Shown one piece after another: positions 9,502 through 17,732 of a stretch of 64,000 nt of DNA. This DNA is from Actinotalea lenta. GTDB lineage: Bacteria > Actinomycetota > Actinomycetes > Actinomycetales > Cellulomonadaceae. The stretch is from NCBI RefSeq assembly GCF_030586465.1, contig NZ_JAUQYP010000002.1:314279-378278 (forward strand). The letters run 5' to 3'. How positions within the stretch are numbered: the first letter of the stretch is position 1; each line of letters opens with the position of its first letter. Both the position numbers and the translations under genes were made by a program. The notes below the pieces were generated by a model, which did no database searches, was not told the DNA's origin, and was given only the letters and a program-made list of their open reading frames with translations.

Positions 9502-9559
9502 TCCATGCATGGTGTTCGGCGCCGATCGGCGCGAGCCTGAGGTCTCGGAGGCTGGACAG

Positions 9560-9880
9560 ATGTGGAACGTGCTCGATGACGACGCACCCTTCCCCAGCGA
9601 CCTCGACGTCCCGGTAGCCCCCGTCCTACCCCTGTTCGGGTCGGACGACCCCGACGAGACCGCCCTGGACTGGCAGGAGCGCGCCTTGTGCGCGCAGACC
9701 GATCCTGAGGCGTTCTTCCCGGAGAAGGGTGGCTCGACGCGGGAGGCGAAGAAGGTCTGCACCGGCTGCGAGGTCCGTGCCGAGTGCCTGGAGTACGCCC
9801 TGGCCAACGACGAGCGCTTCGGCATCTGGGGAGGCCTGTCCGAGCGCGAGCGCCGCAAGCTCAAGCGACGCGTCGTCTGA
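9560..9880 (+). CDS. whiB: WhiB-family iron-sulfur transcriptional regulator (WhiB/WhiB2/WhmD type)
   Basis: A 106-residue Wbl protein. Four cluster-binding cysteines are present: C44, C67, C70 and C76 (C-x22-C-x2-C-x5-C). The segment ALCAQTDPEAFFPEKGGS and the turn GIWGGLSERERR followed by a basic tail (KLKRRVV) are the signature of WhiB2/WhmD, which acts with WhiA on septation genes in Streptomyces and mycobacteria. Although the frame is open upstream (an ATG at 9509), the ATG at 9560 is preferred: GGAGG at 9547-9551 is 8 bases away and family similarity fits. Gene context (TIGR03089, large glycosyltransferase, manB) matches whiB2 in other Actinobacteria. Confidence 0.94.
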   Translation: MWNVLDDDAPFPSDLDVPVAPVLPLFGSDDPDETALDWQERALCAQTDPEAFFPEKGGSTREAKKVCTGCEVRAECLEYALANDERFGIWGGLSERERRKLKRRVV

Positions 9881-9937
9881 CCTCGCCGCCGAGGGCCTGA
9901 CCGGGGATGGCAGGACCGTGGCGCATGATGGGACCCG

Positions 9938-12900
9938 ATGAGAGCCACCCCCCACGACGTGGGCCGCACCACTGTGGTCGCCGTCGTCGTCACCCGGGGA
10001 TCCACCGCGTTCCTGGCCGAGACGCTCGACGCGGTCGCAGCGCAGACCCGTCCGCCCGATCTGGTCCTGGTGGCGGCGGTCGACGACGTCGACCTGCCCG
10101 TCGAGACCGGCGCGCAGCTGGTCCCGAGCACGGTCGCGCGCACCTTCGGCCAGGCGGTACGCGTCGCGCTGGAGCACGCCGAGGCAACCGACGGCTGGCT
10201 GTGGTTGCTGCACGACGACTCCGCCCCGGCGCCCGACGCGCTCGCGGCGCTGCTCCGGGCGGTCGAGCTGGCGCCCTCGGTGGCGGTCGCGGGCTGCAAG
10301 CAGGTGGACTGGTACACCCCTGAGCTCCTCGTGGAGGTCGGGGTGTCGACCTCGCGGTTCGGGCGCCGGATGACCGGCCTGGACGAGGCCGAGGTCGACC
10401 AGGGCCAGCACGACGGTCGTGAGGACGTGCTCGCGGTCGGCCTCGCCGGTGCCCTCGTGCGGCGGGACGCGTGGGACGAGCTCGGCGGCCCGGATCCGGT
10501 GCTCGGACCCTACGGCGACGGTCTGGACCTGTGCCGCCGGGCGCGCCTCGCGGGGCACCGCGTCGTCGTCGTGCCCGGGGCCGTCGTCCGCCACGCCCGC
10601 GGGACGCTGCGGGGCGCCGACGTCCGTCCCGGCTGGGACGCCCGCCGCGCGGCCCAGGTGCGGCGGGAGGCGTTCCTGCACCAGCAGCTGGTCGGGGTGC
10701 CTCTGCCGCTCGTGCCCGTGGTCGCGCTCCTCGCGCTGCTCTCCTCCGTGGTGCGGGCGGCGATGCGCCTCGTGCTCAAGGAACCGCACCTGGTGGTCGC
10801 CGAGCTCTGGGCACCGTGGGTGGTGCTGGCCCGGCCGCGGCGGGTCCTGCGGGCCCGCCGGCGCGCGGCCCGCACGAGCACGCTGCGGCGGTCCGCGCTG
10901 CGCCCGCTGCAGCACACCACCCGTGAGGTGGTCCGCCAGTTCCGCGACCGCCGCCTGGCCGCCGCCGAGGCGCGCCGGACCCGGACGGCCCCCAGTGAGC
11001 TCGAGCTGCGCGAGCTCGCGGCGCTGCGCACCCGCCGCCGGGCCGGGCTCGTCGCGGTCGTCCTCGTCACGCTCGGGCTCACCGCCGTCGTCGTGGGCTC
11101 GCAGGTCTCCGCGGTGCTGGGCGGTGCCCGCCTGGTGGGCGGCACGCTGCCGTTCGGTGACGCGGACCTGGGCGGCCTGTGGAGCACGGTCCGGTCCTGG
11201 TGGGTCGAGACCGGCCTGGGCAGCCCGGCACCCCCGGACCCGTTCCTGCTGGTGCTCGTGCCGCCCGTCGCGGTGCTCGGGTCGGTGGGTCACGCCGGGG
11301 CGGCCCTGGTGCTGGGGGCGCTGGTGCTGTCCGGCGTCGGGGCGTGGTTCGCCGCGGGCGCCGCGACCCGGTCGGTCGCCCTGCGGATGTGGGCAGCGCT
11401 CGTGTGGACCGCCGCGCCGCCGCTGCTGACCGGGCTGGACCAGGTCCGGATCGGCGCACTCCTCACCCACGTGGCCTTGCCGTGGGCGGTGCTCGGCCTC
11501 GCCTCGGCGCTCGGGGTGGCACGCGTCGACAGCGTGCAGTCCGGCCTGGTCGACGCCCAGCGGGTGGCGCGCGGTGACGACGCCCAGCGGGTGGCGCGCG
11601 ACGACGACGCCCAGCGGGTGGCGCGCGACGACGACGCCCAGCCGGTGCTGCGCGGGGACCGGGAGGCCGGGACCGCCGTCCCGGAGGAGCCGGAGACCGC
11701 CAACGACGATCCGGCGCTCGGCCCGGAACCCGCCACCGCCAAGCATGCGGTCGAGCTGGTCGCGTCGGTCCGACCCACCCGGCTGTCGATCGCGCCGACG
11801 CGCCCCGAGCCCGCCCCGAGCCCGGAGACGACCCCGAGCCCCGAGCCCGCCCCGATCCCGGGCCCGGAGACCACCCTGGGCGCGGCCGCCGCGCGGGACG
11901 AGGGTGCCCGCCGCCCCGCACCTGCCGCTCCTGCTCTCCCGCGGACCGCGGAACCTTCGTTGGCCGCCGCCGCCGGCGCCGGGCTGGCGCTGTGCCTGGT
12001 GACGGCCGGGACACCGGCCCTCCTGCCCGCGGTCCTGCTCGCCGTGCTCGTCGTCGCGCTCGTGCGGCCCCGGCGGCGGCTGTGGTGGGTCGTGGTCCCA
12101 CCGCTCGCGCTGCACGCCCCCACGCTGGCCACGGTGGTGGCCGACCCGGAGCGGTGGCGCGTCCTGCTGGCAGCTCCCGGGCTTCCCGTGCCGGTGACCG
12201 GCGCTCCCGCGTGGCAGCAGCTGCTGGGCTGGCCGTCGGGCCCGGCCGGGCTTCCCGGCGTGCTGCCCGGCGACGCGGCGTGGGTGCCGGGAGGCGTGCT
12301 CGTCCTGCTGGCCGTCCTCGCCCTGGCCGTGCGCCCCAAGGCCGTCCGGGTGGTCCGGCTCGGGTGGGTCGCGGCCGCCCTCGGCCTGGCCACGGCGGTG
12401 GCGATGAGCCACGTGCTGGTCGTCCCGGCCGGTGACGTGCTCACCGCGCCGTGGAGCGGTGGCGCGGTGAGCCTGACCGTCGCCGGCCTGCTGACTGCGG
12501 CGCTCGTCGGCGCGGGCCGGGTCAGCCACCGCCTCAGCACGGCCCGGTTCGGTCTCCGGCACGTGGCGGTGGCGCTGCTCGCGGTGCTCGCCGCCGGCGC
12601 GCCCGCAGCACTGCTGGGCGCGTGGGTCGTCCAGTCCCGCAGCACACCCCCCGCGCTCACCGCCACCGAGCAGCCCGTGGTGCCTGCGGCCGGGACGCAG
12701 CTGCAGAGCTCGCCGGACGCGGTGCGCGTGCTCCGGCTCGAGGCGGGCGACGAGGTGAGCGCGACGCTGCTGACCGGGGACGGCCGGCAGCTGACCGGGA
12801 CCCAGCGTGTGCCGATCGCCGACGGCGTGGTGGGTGCGCCTGGGCAGGCCCGGCAGGTGTCGCCGGACGACGCCGACACCGAGCTGGCCCAGGCGGCCGC

Positions 12901-13453
12901 CGACCTGACCGTGCGCACCGCGTCCGCATCAGGCGAGCTGGCCGACCTCGGGGTCGGCGCCGTCCTGGTACCTCCGGCCCCCGGCGGCGGTTCGGCGAAG
13001 CGGACCCGCCTGGTGGGGGTGCTGGACGCGACCGCGGGTCTCGAGCGTGTCACCGAGACCGACGCCGGAATCCTCTGGCGGGTGTCCACCGAGAAGCGCG
13101 CCGTCGCGTGGGCACGGCTCGTGCAGGGGACGGCGGACCAGTTCGGTCAGGTGCTGGGCCCCGTCCCCGCGGACGGGCGAGCCGTGGACATCGACGTGCC
13201 GTCCGGGCCCGACGGGCGGCTGCTGGTGCTCGCCGAGCGCGCCGATCCCGCGTGGCGCGCCTGGCTGGACGGCGCGCCGCTGCGCGCGGTGGAGACGGGC
13301 TGGCGCCAGGCGTTCGAGGTCGGGAGCGGCCGTGGCCACCTGGTGGTCCGCTACCAGCCGGCCGAGCAGCAGCCGTGGCAGATCCTCCAGCTCATCGTGC
13401 TCGGCGCCACGACCCTGCTCGCGGTACCGGTGCGACGTCGGAGGTCGCGATGA
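9938..13453 (+). CDS. Large integral-membrane family 2 glycosyltransferase
   Basis: A 1171-residue protein. An N-terminal cytoplasmic GT2 domain (about 10-260) has VVAVVVTRG and a metal-binding WLWLLHDDSAPAPD motif (D93-D94). A hydrophobic hairpin begins near residue 250, followed by an Arg-rich loop and many transmembrane segments. Residues about 539-575 are a near-perfect 9-residue repeat (DDAQRVARD), and about 610-650 is a Pro/Glu-rich low-complexity stretch. The last ~250 residues form a probably extracytoplasmic domain ending in one transmembrane segment and an RRRRSR tail. Proteins of this architecture beside whiB2 are common in Actinobacteria and are thought to glycosylate envelope polymers; the acceptor is not known. 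The stop overlaps the DUF5719 start (ATGA). Confidence 0.88.
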   Translation: MRATPHDVGRTTVVAVVVTRGSTAFLAETLDAVAAQTRPPDLVLVAAVDDVDLPVETGAQLVPSTVARTFGQAVRVALEHAEATDGWLWLLHDDSAPAPDALAALLRAVELAPSVAVAGCKQVDWYTPELLVEVGVSTSRFGRRMTGLDEAEVDQGQHDGREDVLAVGLAGALVRRDAWDELGGPDPVLGPYGDGLDLCRRARLAGHRVVVVPGAVVRHARGTLRGADVRPGWDARRAAQVRREAFLHQQLVGVPLPLVPVVALLALLSSVVRAAMRLVLKEPHLVVAELWAPWVVLARPRRVLRARRRAARTSTLRRSALRPLQHTTREVVRQFRDRRLAAAEARRTRTAPSELELRELAALRTRRRAGLVAVVLVTLGLTAVVVGSQVSAVLGGARLVGGTLPFGDADLGGLWSTVRSWWVETGLGSPAPPDPFLLVLVPPVAVLGSVGHAGAALVLGALVLSGVGAWFAAGAATRSVALRMWAALVWTAAPPLLTGLDQVRIGALLTHVALPWAVLGLASALGVARVDSVQSGLVDAQRVARGDDAQRVARDDDAQRVARDDDAQPVLRGDREAGTAVPEEPETANDDPALGPEPATAKHAVELVASVRPTRLSIAPTRPEPAPSPETTPSPEPAPIPGPETTLGAAAARDEGARRPAPAAPALPRTAEPSLAAAAGAGLALCLVTAGTPALLPAVLLAVLVVALVRPRRRLWWVVVPPLALHAPTLATVVADPERWRVLLAAPGLPVPVTGAPAWQQLLGWPSGPAGLPGVLPGDAAWVPGGVLVLLAVLALAVRPKAVRVVRLGWVAAALGLATAVAMSHVLVVPAGDVLTAPWSGGAVSLTVAGLLTAALVGAGRVSHRLSTARFGLRHVAVALLAVLAAGAPAALLGAWVVQSRSTPPALTATEQPVVPAAGTQLQSSPDAVRVLRLEAGDEVSATLLTGDGRQLTGTQRVPIADGVVGAPGQARQVSPDDADTELAQAAADLTVRTASASGELADLGVGAVLVPPAPGGGSAKRTRLVGVLDATAGLERVTETDAGILWRVSTEKRAVAWARLVQGTADQFGQVLGPVPADGRAVDIDVPSGPDGRLLVLAERADPAWRAWLDGAPLRAVETGWRQAFEVGSGRGHLVVRYQPAEQQPWQILQLIVLGATTLLAVPVRRRRSR
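11552..11658 (+). repeat. 27-bp tandem repeat, 3 full copies plus a degenerate fourth
   Basis: Unit GACGCCCAGCGGGTGGCGCG plus 7 bases repeats at 11552, 11579 and 11606, with a diverged copy at 11633. It encodes DAQRVARxD in a loop of the large glycosyltransferase. The in-frame unit and near-identity indicate recent expansion. Confidence 0.9.
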
Positions 13454-14982
13454 GACGTGCGGTAGCGATCGTGGTGGCCGTGCTCGGCGCGCTGGTGAGC
13501 CTGGCGCTGGTGGCTGGCGTCGTGGTGCTGCCCGGCTGGGAGCCGGTGGCTCCGGTCCCGGCCGCGCCCATGGCGATGACCGTCCCGGCTGCGCCGACCG
13601 ACCTGGTCTGCCCGGGGCCGGCCAGGTTGGCGACCGAGGCGGAGCAGGGCGGCGACGCGGCGTACGACCCGCAGTTCGACCCGTCCCCGTCCGCCTCCAC
13701 CACGCGGGTCGGGGCGATCAGCGTCGACCGGCCCGACGGAGTCGCGGTCCCCGCCCTGGTCGAGCCCCTGGGCAGCACGTCGCAGCTCGCCGATCTGACC
13801 CCGGCGGCGGGCGGTGGCGCGGTCAGCCTCACCAACCCCGAGGCCGGCGTCGTGGTGCACGCCCAGCCCGATGCGGGCGGGCCTGCCTGGGTCGCGGGCA
13901 GCGTCGGGGTCAGCACCGAAGCCGGCGACCTGCGCGGGCTCGCGGGCGCGACGTGCCGGCCCGCCGCCAACGAGGCGTGGCTGGTCGGCGGTGCCACGAC
14001 CGTGGGGTCCTCCGCCCGGCTGGTGCTGCAGAATCCCGGGTCGACCCCCGCGCAGGTCAGCCTCGAGCTGTGGGGCTCCACGGGACCGGTGGAGCCGGTC
14101 GGCTCCGGGCAGTACCTGGTCCCTGCCGGGGCAGAGCGCGTCGTCCTGCTCGAGGGTGTCGCGGCCGAGCAGCCGCGGCTCGTCGTGCACGTGCAGGCTG
14201 CCGGTGGCCTCGTGGCCGCGTACCTGCAGGACTCCGAGCTGCGCGGGCTCACCTCCGCGGGACTCGACGACGTGGTGCCGGGTGCCGCGCCGGCCACCCG
14301 GCAGGTGGTGCCGGGCGTCGCGCTCGCCGGGTCGCCCGCCGACGGGGCGGATCCCGGTGTGCTCCGCCTGCTCGCCCCCGACGAGGCCGGCACGGCCGAC
14401 GTGCACGTCCTGGGCCCGGACGGCGAGGTCCCGCTGCCCGGCGGTCACGTGAGCCTGGACGCGGGCTCCGTGCTTGACCTCCCGCTGGGCGGCCTGCCCG
14501 CCGGGGACTACACCCTGGTCGTGGACGCGGACGTGCCGGTGGTGGCCGCCGCGATGATCACGCGCGGTCAGGGGGTCGGGGCGGCGCAGGCGTCGGAGGA
14601 GACCCCGCTCGACCGGGCCTGGGCCGCGTCCGTCGAGCCGGGCACGGTCGGTCCCGTCGCGCTGCCCGGGCTCGGGACGTGGCACCTGGTGGTCGCGGTC
14701 CCGCCCGGTGACTCCGGCCCCGCGGACGTGACGGTCGACGCGGTCTCCTCGGCCGGGGTGACCACGACGAGCACGCCGGTGGTCCCCGGCACCTCCGTGA
14801 CACTGCAGCAGTCCGACCTCGGGACGGCGTCCGTGGACGGGCTCGTGGTGCGCAGCGACGACCCCCGGGTGGCGTGGGCCGTGGTGCTCGACGTGCGGGC
14901 CTCCGACGGGGACCTCATCACCGTGCTCAGCCCGTTGGCCCCTCCGGCGCCCCAGCCCGAGGTCGCCGTCCGGCTCGGCTAG
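13450..14982 (+). CDS. DUF5719 family secreted/membrane-anchored protein
   Basis: A 510-residue protein with an N-terminal transmembrane or signal segment (about 4-28: AVAIVVAVLGALVSLALVAGVVV) and a long beta-rich extracytoplasmic part. It contains motifs of the actinobacterial DUF5719 family, such as the CRPAANEAWLVGG and SARLVLQNPGSTPAQVSLELWG segments. It overlaps the preceding membrane glycosyltransferase by 4 bp, and the two families are regularly adjacent, so it probably works with that enzyme at the outer face of the membrane. No catalytic motif is seen. Its stop overlaps the stop of the converging metallopeptidase-like gene inside a CTAG palindrome. Confidence 0.85.
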   Translation: MRRAVAIVVAVLGALVSLALVAGVVVLPGWEPVAPVPAAPMAMTVPAAPTDLVCPGPARLATEAEQGGDAAYDPQFDPSPSASTTRVGAISVDRPDGVAVPALVEPLGSTSQLADLTPAAGGGAVSLTNPEAGVVVHAQPDAGGPAWVAGSVGVSTEAGDLRGLAGATCRPAANEAWLVGGATTVGSSARLVLQNPGSTPAQVSLELWGSTGPVEPVGSGQYLVPAGAERVVLLEGVAAEQPRLVVHVQAAGGLVAAYLQDSELRGLTSAGLDDVVPGAAPATRQVVPGVALAGSPADGADPGVLRLLAPDEAGTADVHVLGPDGEVPLPGGHVSLDAGSVLDLPLGGLPAGDYTLVVDADVPVVAAAMITRGQGVGAAQASEETPLDRAWAASVEPGTVGPVALPGLGTWHLVVAVPPGDSGPADVTVDAVSSAGVTTTSTPVVPGTSVTLQQSDLGTASVDGLVVRSDDPRVAWAVVLDVRASDGDLITVLSPLAPPAPQPEVAVRLG

Positions 14983-15383
14983 GGCCGATACCCGGGGTCG
15001 ACGTCCTCCGGGGCCCGGGCCAGCAGGTGCGCGACCTGCTCGACGACCACATCGAGCACCAGGGCGGCCAGGTCGGCGTCGTCGACCGCGCGGATCTCCA
15101 CCGGCCGCCGGTAGACCACGATCCGAGGGGGCAGGCCCGCATCGGCCGGGAAGTACCTGCCCAGCGGCACGCCGCCGTGCTCCCACGGGGCCGGGTGGGA
15201 CGGGGGGACGTCCTCCACCGCGAACTCCGTGCCCTCGAGCTGCCGTGCCCAGCGCTGCTCGAGCCGCTCCACGGCGTCCAGCACGTAGTCGTCGAACTTC
15301 TCCGCCCGGGTGCGGTGCGCCGGCAGGTCGGGCGGGAGCAGGAGCCCGCGTGGTCCGCGGCCACGCCGATCCCGACGCCGCAC
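14979..15383 (-). CDS. Metallopeptidase family protein (Zincin_1-like) lacking HExxH
   Basis: A protein of about 134 residues matching the actinobacterial branch of the Zincin_1 family found between whiB2 and manB. Diagnostic segments are PPRIVVYRRPVEIRA, LDVVVEQVAHLL and EDVDPGYRP. The zincin HExxH is absent: the helix reads VVVEQVAHLL, as in other actinobacterial members, so peptidase activity is doubtful. Start choice is uncertain. The GTG at 15383 gives the basic RRRDRRGRGPRG N-terminus typical of the family; GTGs at 15419 and 15428 would lengthen it, and GAGGAGGGG near 15413 could serve them or act as a ribosome site. It converges on DUF5719. Confidence 0.78.
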   Translation of the reverse strand: MRRRDRRGRGPRGLLLPPDLPAHRTRAEKFDDYVLDAVERLEQRWARQLEGTEFAVEDVPPSHPAPWEHGGVPLGRYFPADAGLPPRIVVYRRPVEIRAVDDADLAALVLDVVVEQVAHLLARAPEDVDPGYRP

Positions 15384-15480
15384 CGGTGCCGTGCGGGGTT
15401 GACGCAGTCCCCTCCTCACCCGAGTCACTGTAGTCCGGGGGCATCGGCGTGGGGGATGGGGAGCTGTCGGGCCGGGCAGG

Positions 15481-15486
15481 TACCCT
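15481..15486 (+). promoter_or_regulatory. -10 element for DUF3499 gene (leaderless)
   Basis: TACCCT ends 6 bases before the GTG at 15493 and no ribosome site lies between. The transcript would start at or next to the start codon. No clear -35 is visible. Confidence 0.45.
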
Positions 15487-15492
15487 CCTGCT

Positions 15493-15846
15493 GTGAGGTC
15501 CGGACGGCAGTGCACGCGCAGCGCGTGCGGACGCCCTGCGGTGGCGACCTTGACCTACGTGTACTCGGACTCGACGGCCGTGCTCGGGCCGCTGGCCCAG
15601 TTGGCCGAGCCGCACTCGTACGACCTGTGCGCCGAGCACGCCGGACGACTGACCGCCCCACGCGGCTGGGAGGTCGTGCGTGTGACGCCGGAGTTCGTGC
15701 CGACCGGTCCGAGCCCGGACGACCTGCTCGCCCTGGCTGACGCCGTACGCGAGGCCGGACGGCCGCGCACCGTCCCCGTGCCGCCCGAGCCCGGGGAGGT
15801 CCGCCGCGGGCACCTACGGGTGCTGCCCGGCGAGGGGGGACGATGA
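15493..15846 (+). CDS. DUF3499 family protein
   Basis: A 117-residue soluble protein of an Actinobacteria-only family of unknown function. The N-terminal zinc-ribbon-like part carries C7, C12, C46 and H49 (QCTRSACGRPA and DLCAEH), and the central segment YSDSTAVLGPLAQLAEPHSYDLC is the most conserved family motif. A Pro-rich C-terminus follows. It overlaps the next small gene by 4 bp (ATGA), and both precede manB as in mycobacteria and Streptomyces. Confidence 0.9.
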   Translation: MRSGRQCTRSACGRPAVATLTYVYSDSTAVLGPLAQLAEPHSYDLCAEHAGRLTAPRGWEVVRVTPEFVPTGPSPDDLLALADAVREAGRPRTVPVPPEPGEVRRGHLRVLPGEGGR

Positions 15847-16055
15847 GCGAGACCCGGTACGGGGTCCCGGACCGGTGCTCGTCGTGCGGGGCCGGGAGGC
15901 TCACGCGGCTCCCCATGGTGCTCACCGACGGGACCGACGTGGTGTTCGTCTCGTGCCAGGTGTGCGAGCGCAAGGAGTGGCTCGCGGCCATCGAGGGCGG
16001 GTGGAGCTCGCTGCCCATCGAGACGGTGATCGAGCGCACGTCGCGCAGGTCCTGA
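15843..16055 (+). CDS. Small protein with two CxxC motifs (putative zinc ribbon)
   Basis: A 70-residue protein with C12-x-x-C15 and C38-x-x-C41, the spacing of a zinc ribbon. The sequence between them (RLTRLPMVLTDGTDVVFVS) is strand-like. Translation is coupled to DUF3499 through an ATGA overlap. I do not recognise a characterised homologue. Coding potential is supported by the overlap, the paired cysteines and its position in the conserved cluster. Confidence 0.75.
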   Translation: MSETRYGVPDRCSSCGAGRLTRLPMVLTDGTDVVFVSCQVCERKEWLAAIEGGWSSLPIETVIERTSRRS

Positions 16056-16080
16056 CTGCCCCGGGCTCGCGAACTCTGGC

Positions 16081-16086
16081 TAGGCT
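16081..16086 (+). promoter_or_regulatory. -10 element for manB (leaderless)
   Basis: TAGGCT, a typical actinobacterial -10 hexamer, ends 6 bases before the GTG at 16093. The spacing predicts a leaderless mRNA. No convincing -35 is seen. Confidence 0.5.
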
Positions 16087-16092
16087 GCGCGG

Positions 16093-17568
16093 GTGCCGCA
16101 CACTCCTGATCTCTCATCCCTCGTCAAGGCCTACGACGTCCGCGGCGTCGTCCCGGACGACTGGGGGCCCGACACGGCCGAGGCTCTCGGTGCAGCGTTC
16201 GCCGAGGTCGCGGTCCTGCCCGGCGCTCCGGACGGGCCGTTGTCCGCCCGCCCGTCCGTGGTCATCGGGCGCGACATGCGCGAGTCCGGTCCGTCCCTCG
16301 TCGACGCGTTCGCCGCCGGTGTCGCGGCCCGTGGCGTCGACGTGGTCCGGATCGGGCTGTGCTCCACCGACGGGCTCTACCACGCGTCCGGGGTGCTGGA
16401 CGTGCCCGGCGCGATGTTCACCGCGAGCCACAACCCGGCCGTCTACAACGGCATCAAGATGTGCCGGGCGGGCGCCAGGCCGGTGGGGGAGGCCACGGGC
16501 CTGGCGGAGATCCGGTCGCTCGCGCAGCACTACCTGGCCGATGGTCTGCCGGAGCCCGCGGACGAGCCCGGCACCGTCTCGGATCGCCAGATGCTGCCGG
16601 ACTACGCGCGGTTCCTGCGGTCGCTCGTGGACCTGTCCGGCATCCGGCCGTTGAAGGTCGTCGTGGACGCCGGCAACGGGATGGCCGGCCTGACGGCTCC
16701 CGCGGTGCTCGGCACGCAGGCAGGCCAGCCCGAGCTGCCGCTGACCGTCGTCCCGTTGTACTTCGAGCTGGACGGGTCGTTCCCGAACCACGAGGCGAAC
16801 CCGCTGGACCCGGAGAACCTGCGCGACCTGCAGGCCGCCGTGGTCGAGCACGGCGCCGACCTGGGTCTGGCCTTCGACGGTGACGCCGACCGGTGCTTCG
16901 TCGTGGACGAGACGGGCCGACCGGTCAGCCCGTCGGCGATCACGGCCCTGGTCGGACTGCGGGAGGTCGCCCGGGAGCTGGGCGAGGGCCGCACGCCGAC
17001 CGTGATCCACAACCTCATCACGTCGCGGGCCGTGCCCGACCTGCTGTCCGCGGCGGGAGCCACGACGGTCCGCACCCGTGTGGGCCACTCGTTCATCAAG
17101 GCGCAGATGGCCGAGCACGAGGCCGTGTTCGGGGGCGAGCACAGCGCGCACTACTACTTCCGGGACTTCTTCTTCGCCGACACCGGGATGCTCGCGGCCA
17201 TGCACGTGCTGGCGGCGCTGGGGACAGCGACCACGCCGTTCGGTGACCCGATCCCGCTGTCGGCCCTCGCCGAGGCGTACGAGCCGTACTCGGCCAGCGG
17301 AGAGATCAACTCGCGCGTCGCGGACGTGCCGGCAGCCCGGGCTCGGGTCGTGCAGGCCTACGTGACCGAGCAGGGCGCCGGCCCGGTGGAGGTCGACGAG
17401 CTCGACGGCCTGACGGTCGTGCACTGGGACGAGGCTCCGCGCTGGTGGTTCAACCTGCGGGCGTCGAACACCGAGCCGTTGCTGCGGCTGAACGTCGAGG
17501 CCGAGGACGAGGACATCATGGTCAAGCTGCGCGACGACGTGCTCGGTCTCGTCCGGCAGGAGCGGTGA
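16093..17568 (+). CDS. manB: Phosphomannomutase/phosphoglucomutase ManB
   Basis: Converts mannose-6-phosphate to mannose-1-phosphate for GDP-mannose and, in this family, often glucose phosphates as well. The 491-residue protein shows all four alpha-D-phosphohexomutase signatures: the phosphoserine loop FTASHNP (S112), the metal loop DGDADR (262-267), the sugar-binding loop GGEHSAHYYF and the phosphate-binding RASNTEP near the C-terminus. GTG start with an adjacent -10. It is followed without a gap by the Trm112-like gene. In many relatives manB is followed by an SIS-domain gene and manA; here manA lies 9.5 kb upstream. Confidence 0.96.
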   Translation: MPHTPDLSSLVKAYDVRGVVPDDWGPDTAEALGAAFAEVAVLPGAPDGPLSARPSVVIGRDMRESGPSLVDAFAAGVAARGVDVVRIGLCSTDGLYHASGVLDVPGAMFTASHNPAVYNGIKMCRAGARPVGEATGLAEIRSLAQHYLADGLPEPADEPGTVSDRQMLPDYARFLRSLVDLSGIRPLKVVVDAGNGMAGLTAPAVLGTQAGQPELPLTVVPLYFELDGSFPNHEANPLDPENLRDLQAAVVEHGADLGLAFDGDADRCFVVDETGRPVSPSAITALVGLREVARELGEGRTPTVIHNLITSRAVPDLLSAAGATTVRTRVGHSFIKAQMAEHEAVFGGEHSAHYYFRDFFFADTGMLAAMHVLAALGTATTPFGDPIPLSALAEAYEPYSASGEINSRVADVPAARARVVQAYVTEQGAGPVEVDELDGLTVVHWDEAPRWWFNLRASNTEPLLRLNVEAEDEDIMVKLRDDVLGLVRQER

Positions 17569-17570
17569 CC

Positions 17571-17732
17571 GTGCCGGGCTGGGCGCGTGACCTGCTGCGC
17601 TGCCCGGCGTGTCACGGCGAGCTCGCCGGGTCCGGCCCGCTGACGTGCACGGTGTGCCGCCGCAGCTACCCGGTGCGCGACGGCATCCCGGTGCTGCTGG
17701 TCGACGAGGCAACGGAGCACGGGAGCGCCTGA
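17571..17732 (+). CDS. Trm112 family zinc-ribbon protein
   Basis: A 53-residue protein with the Trm112 zinc ribbon: RCPACHGEL, then TCTVCRRSYPVRDGIPVLL, giving four cysteines in two CxxC pairs. Bacterial Trm112-like proteins are small partners or activators of methyltransferases and often follow manB in Actinobacteria. AGGAG at 17558-17562 fits the GTG at 17571; an upstream GTG at 17565 that overlaps the manB stop is the alternative. The stop overlaps the next start by one base (TGATG). Confidence 0.88.
   Translation: MPGWARDLLRCPACHGELAGSGPLTCTVCRRSYPVRDGIPVLLVDEATEHGSA

Noticed and set aside
9509-9559. Upstream ATG at 9509 as whiB start
   Set aside because: It would start at the predicted transcription start and has no ribosome site, while the ATG at 9560 has GGAGG at 8 bases and fits family length.
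9626-12562. 978-codon minus-strand open frame
   Set aside because: Antisense to whiB and the membrane glycosyltransferase; composition is Arg/Gly/Gln/Asp low complexity with no recognisable fold.
11290-13089. 599-codon Ser/Thr/Ala-rich minus-strand frame
   Set aside because: Reverse frame of the membrane glycosyltransferase; no motif beyond composition.
13351-15813. 820-codon minus-strand open frame
   Set aside because: Antisense to DUF5719 and across several genes; only composition-driven openness.
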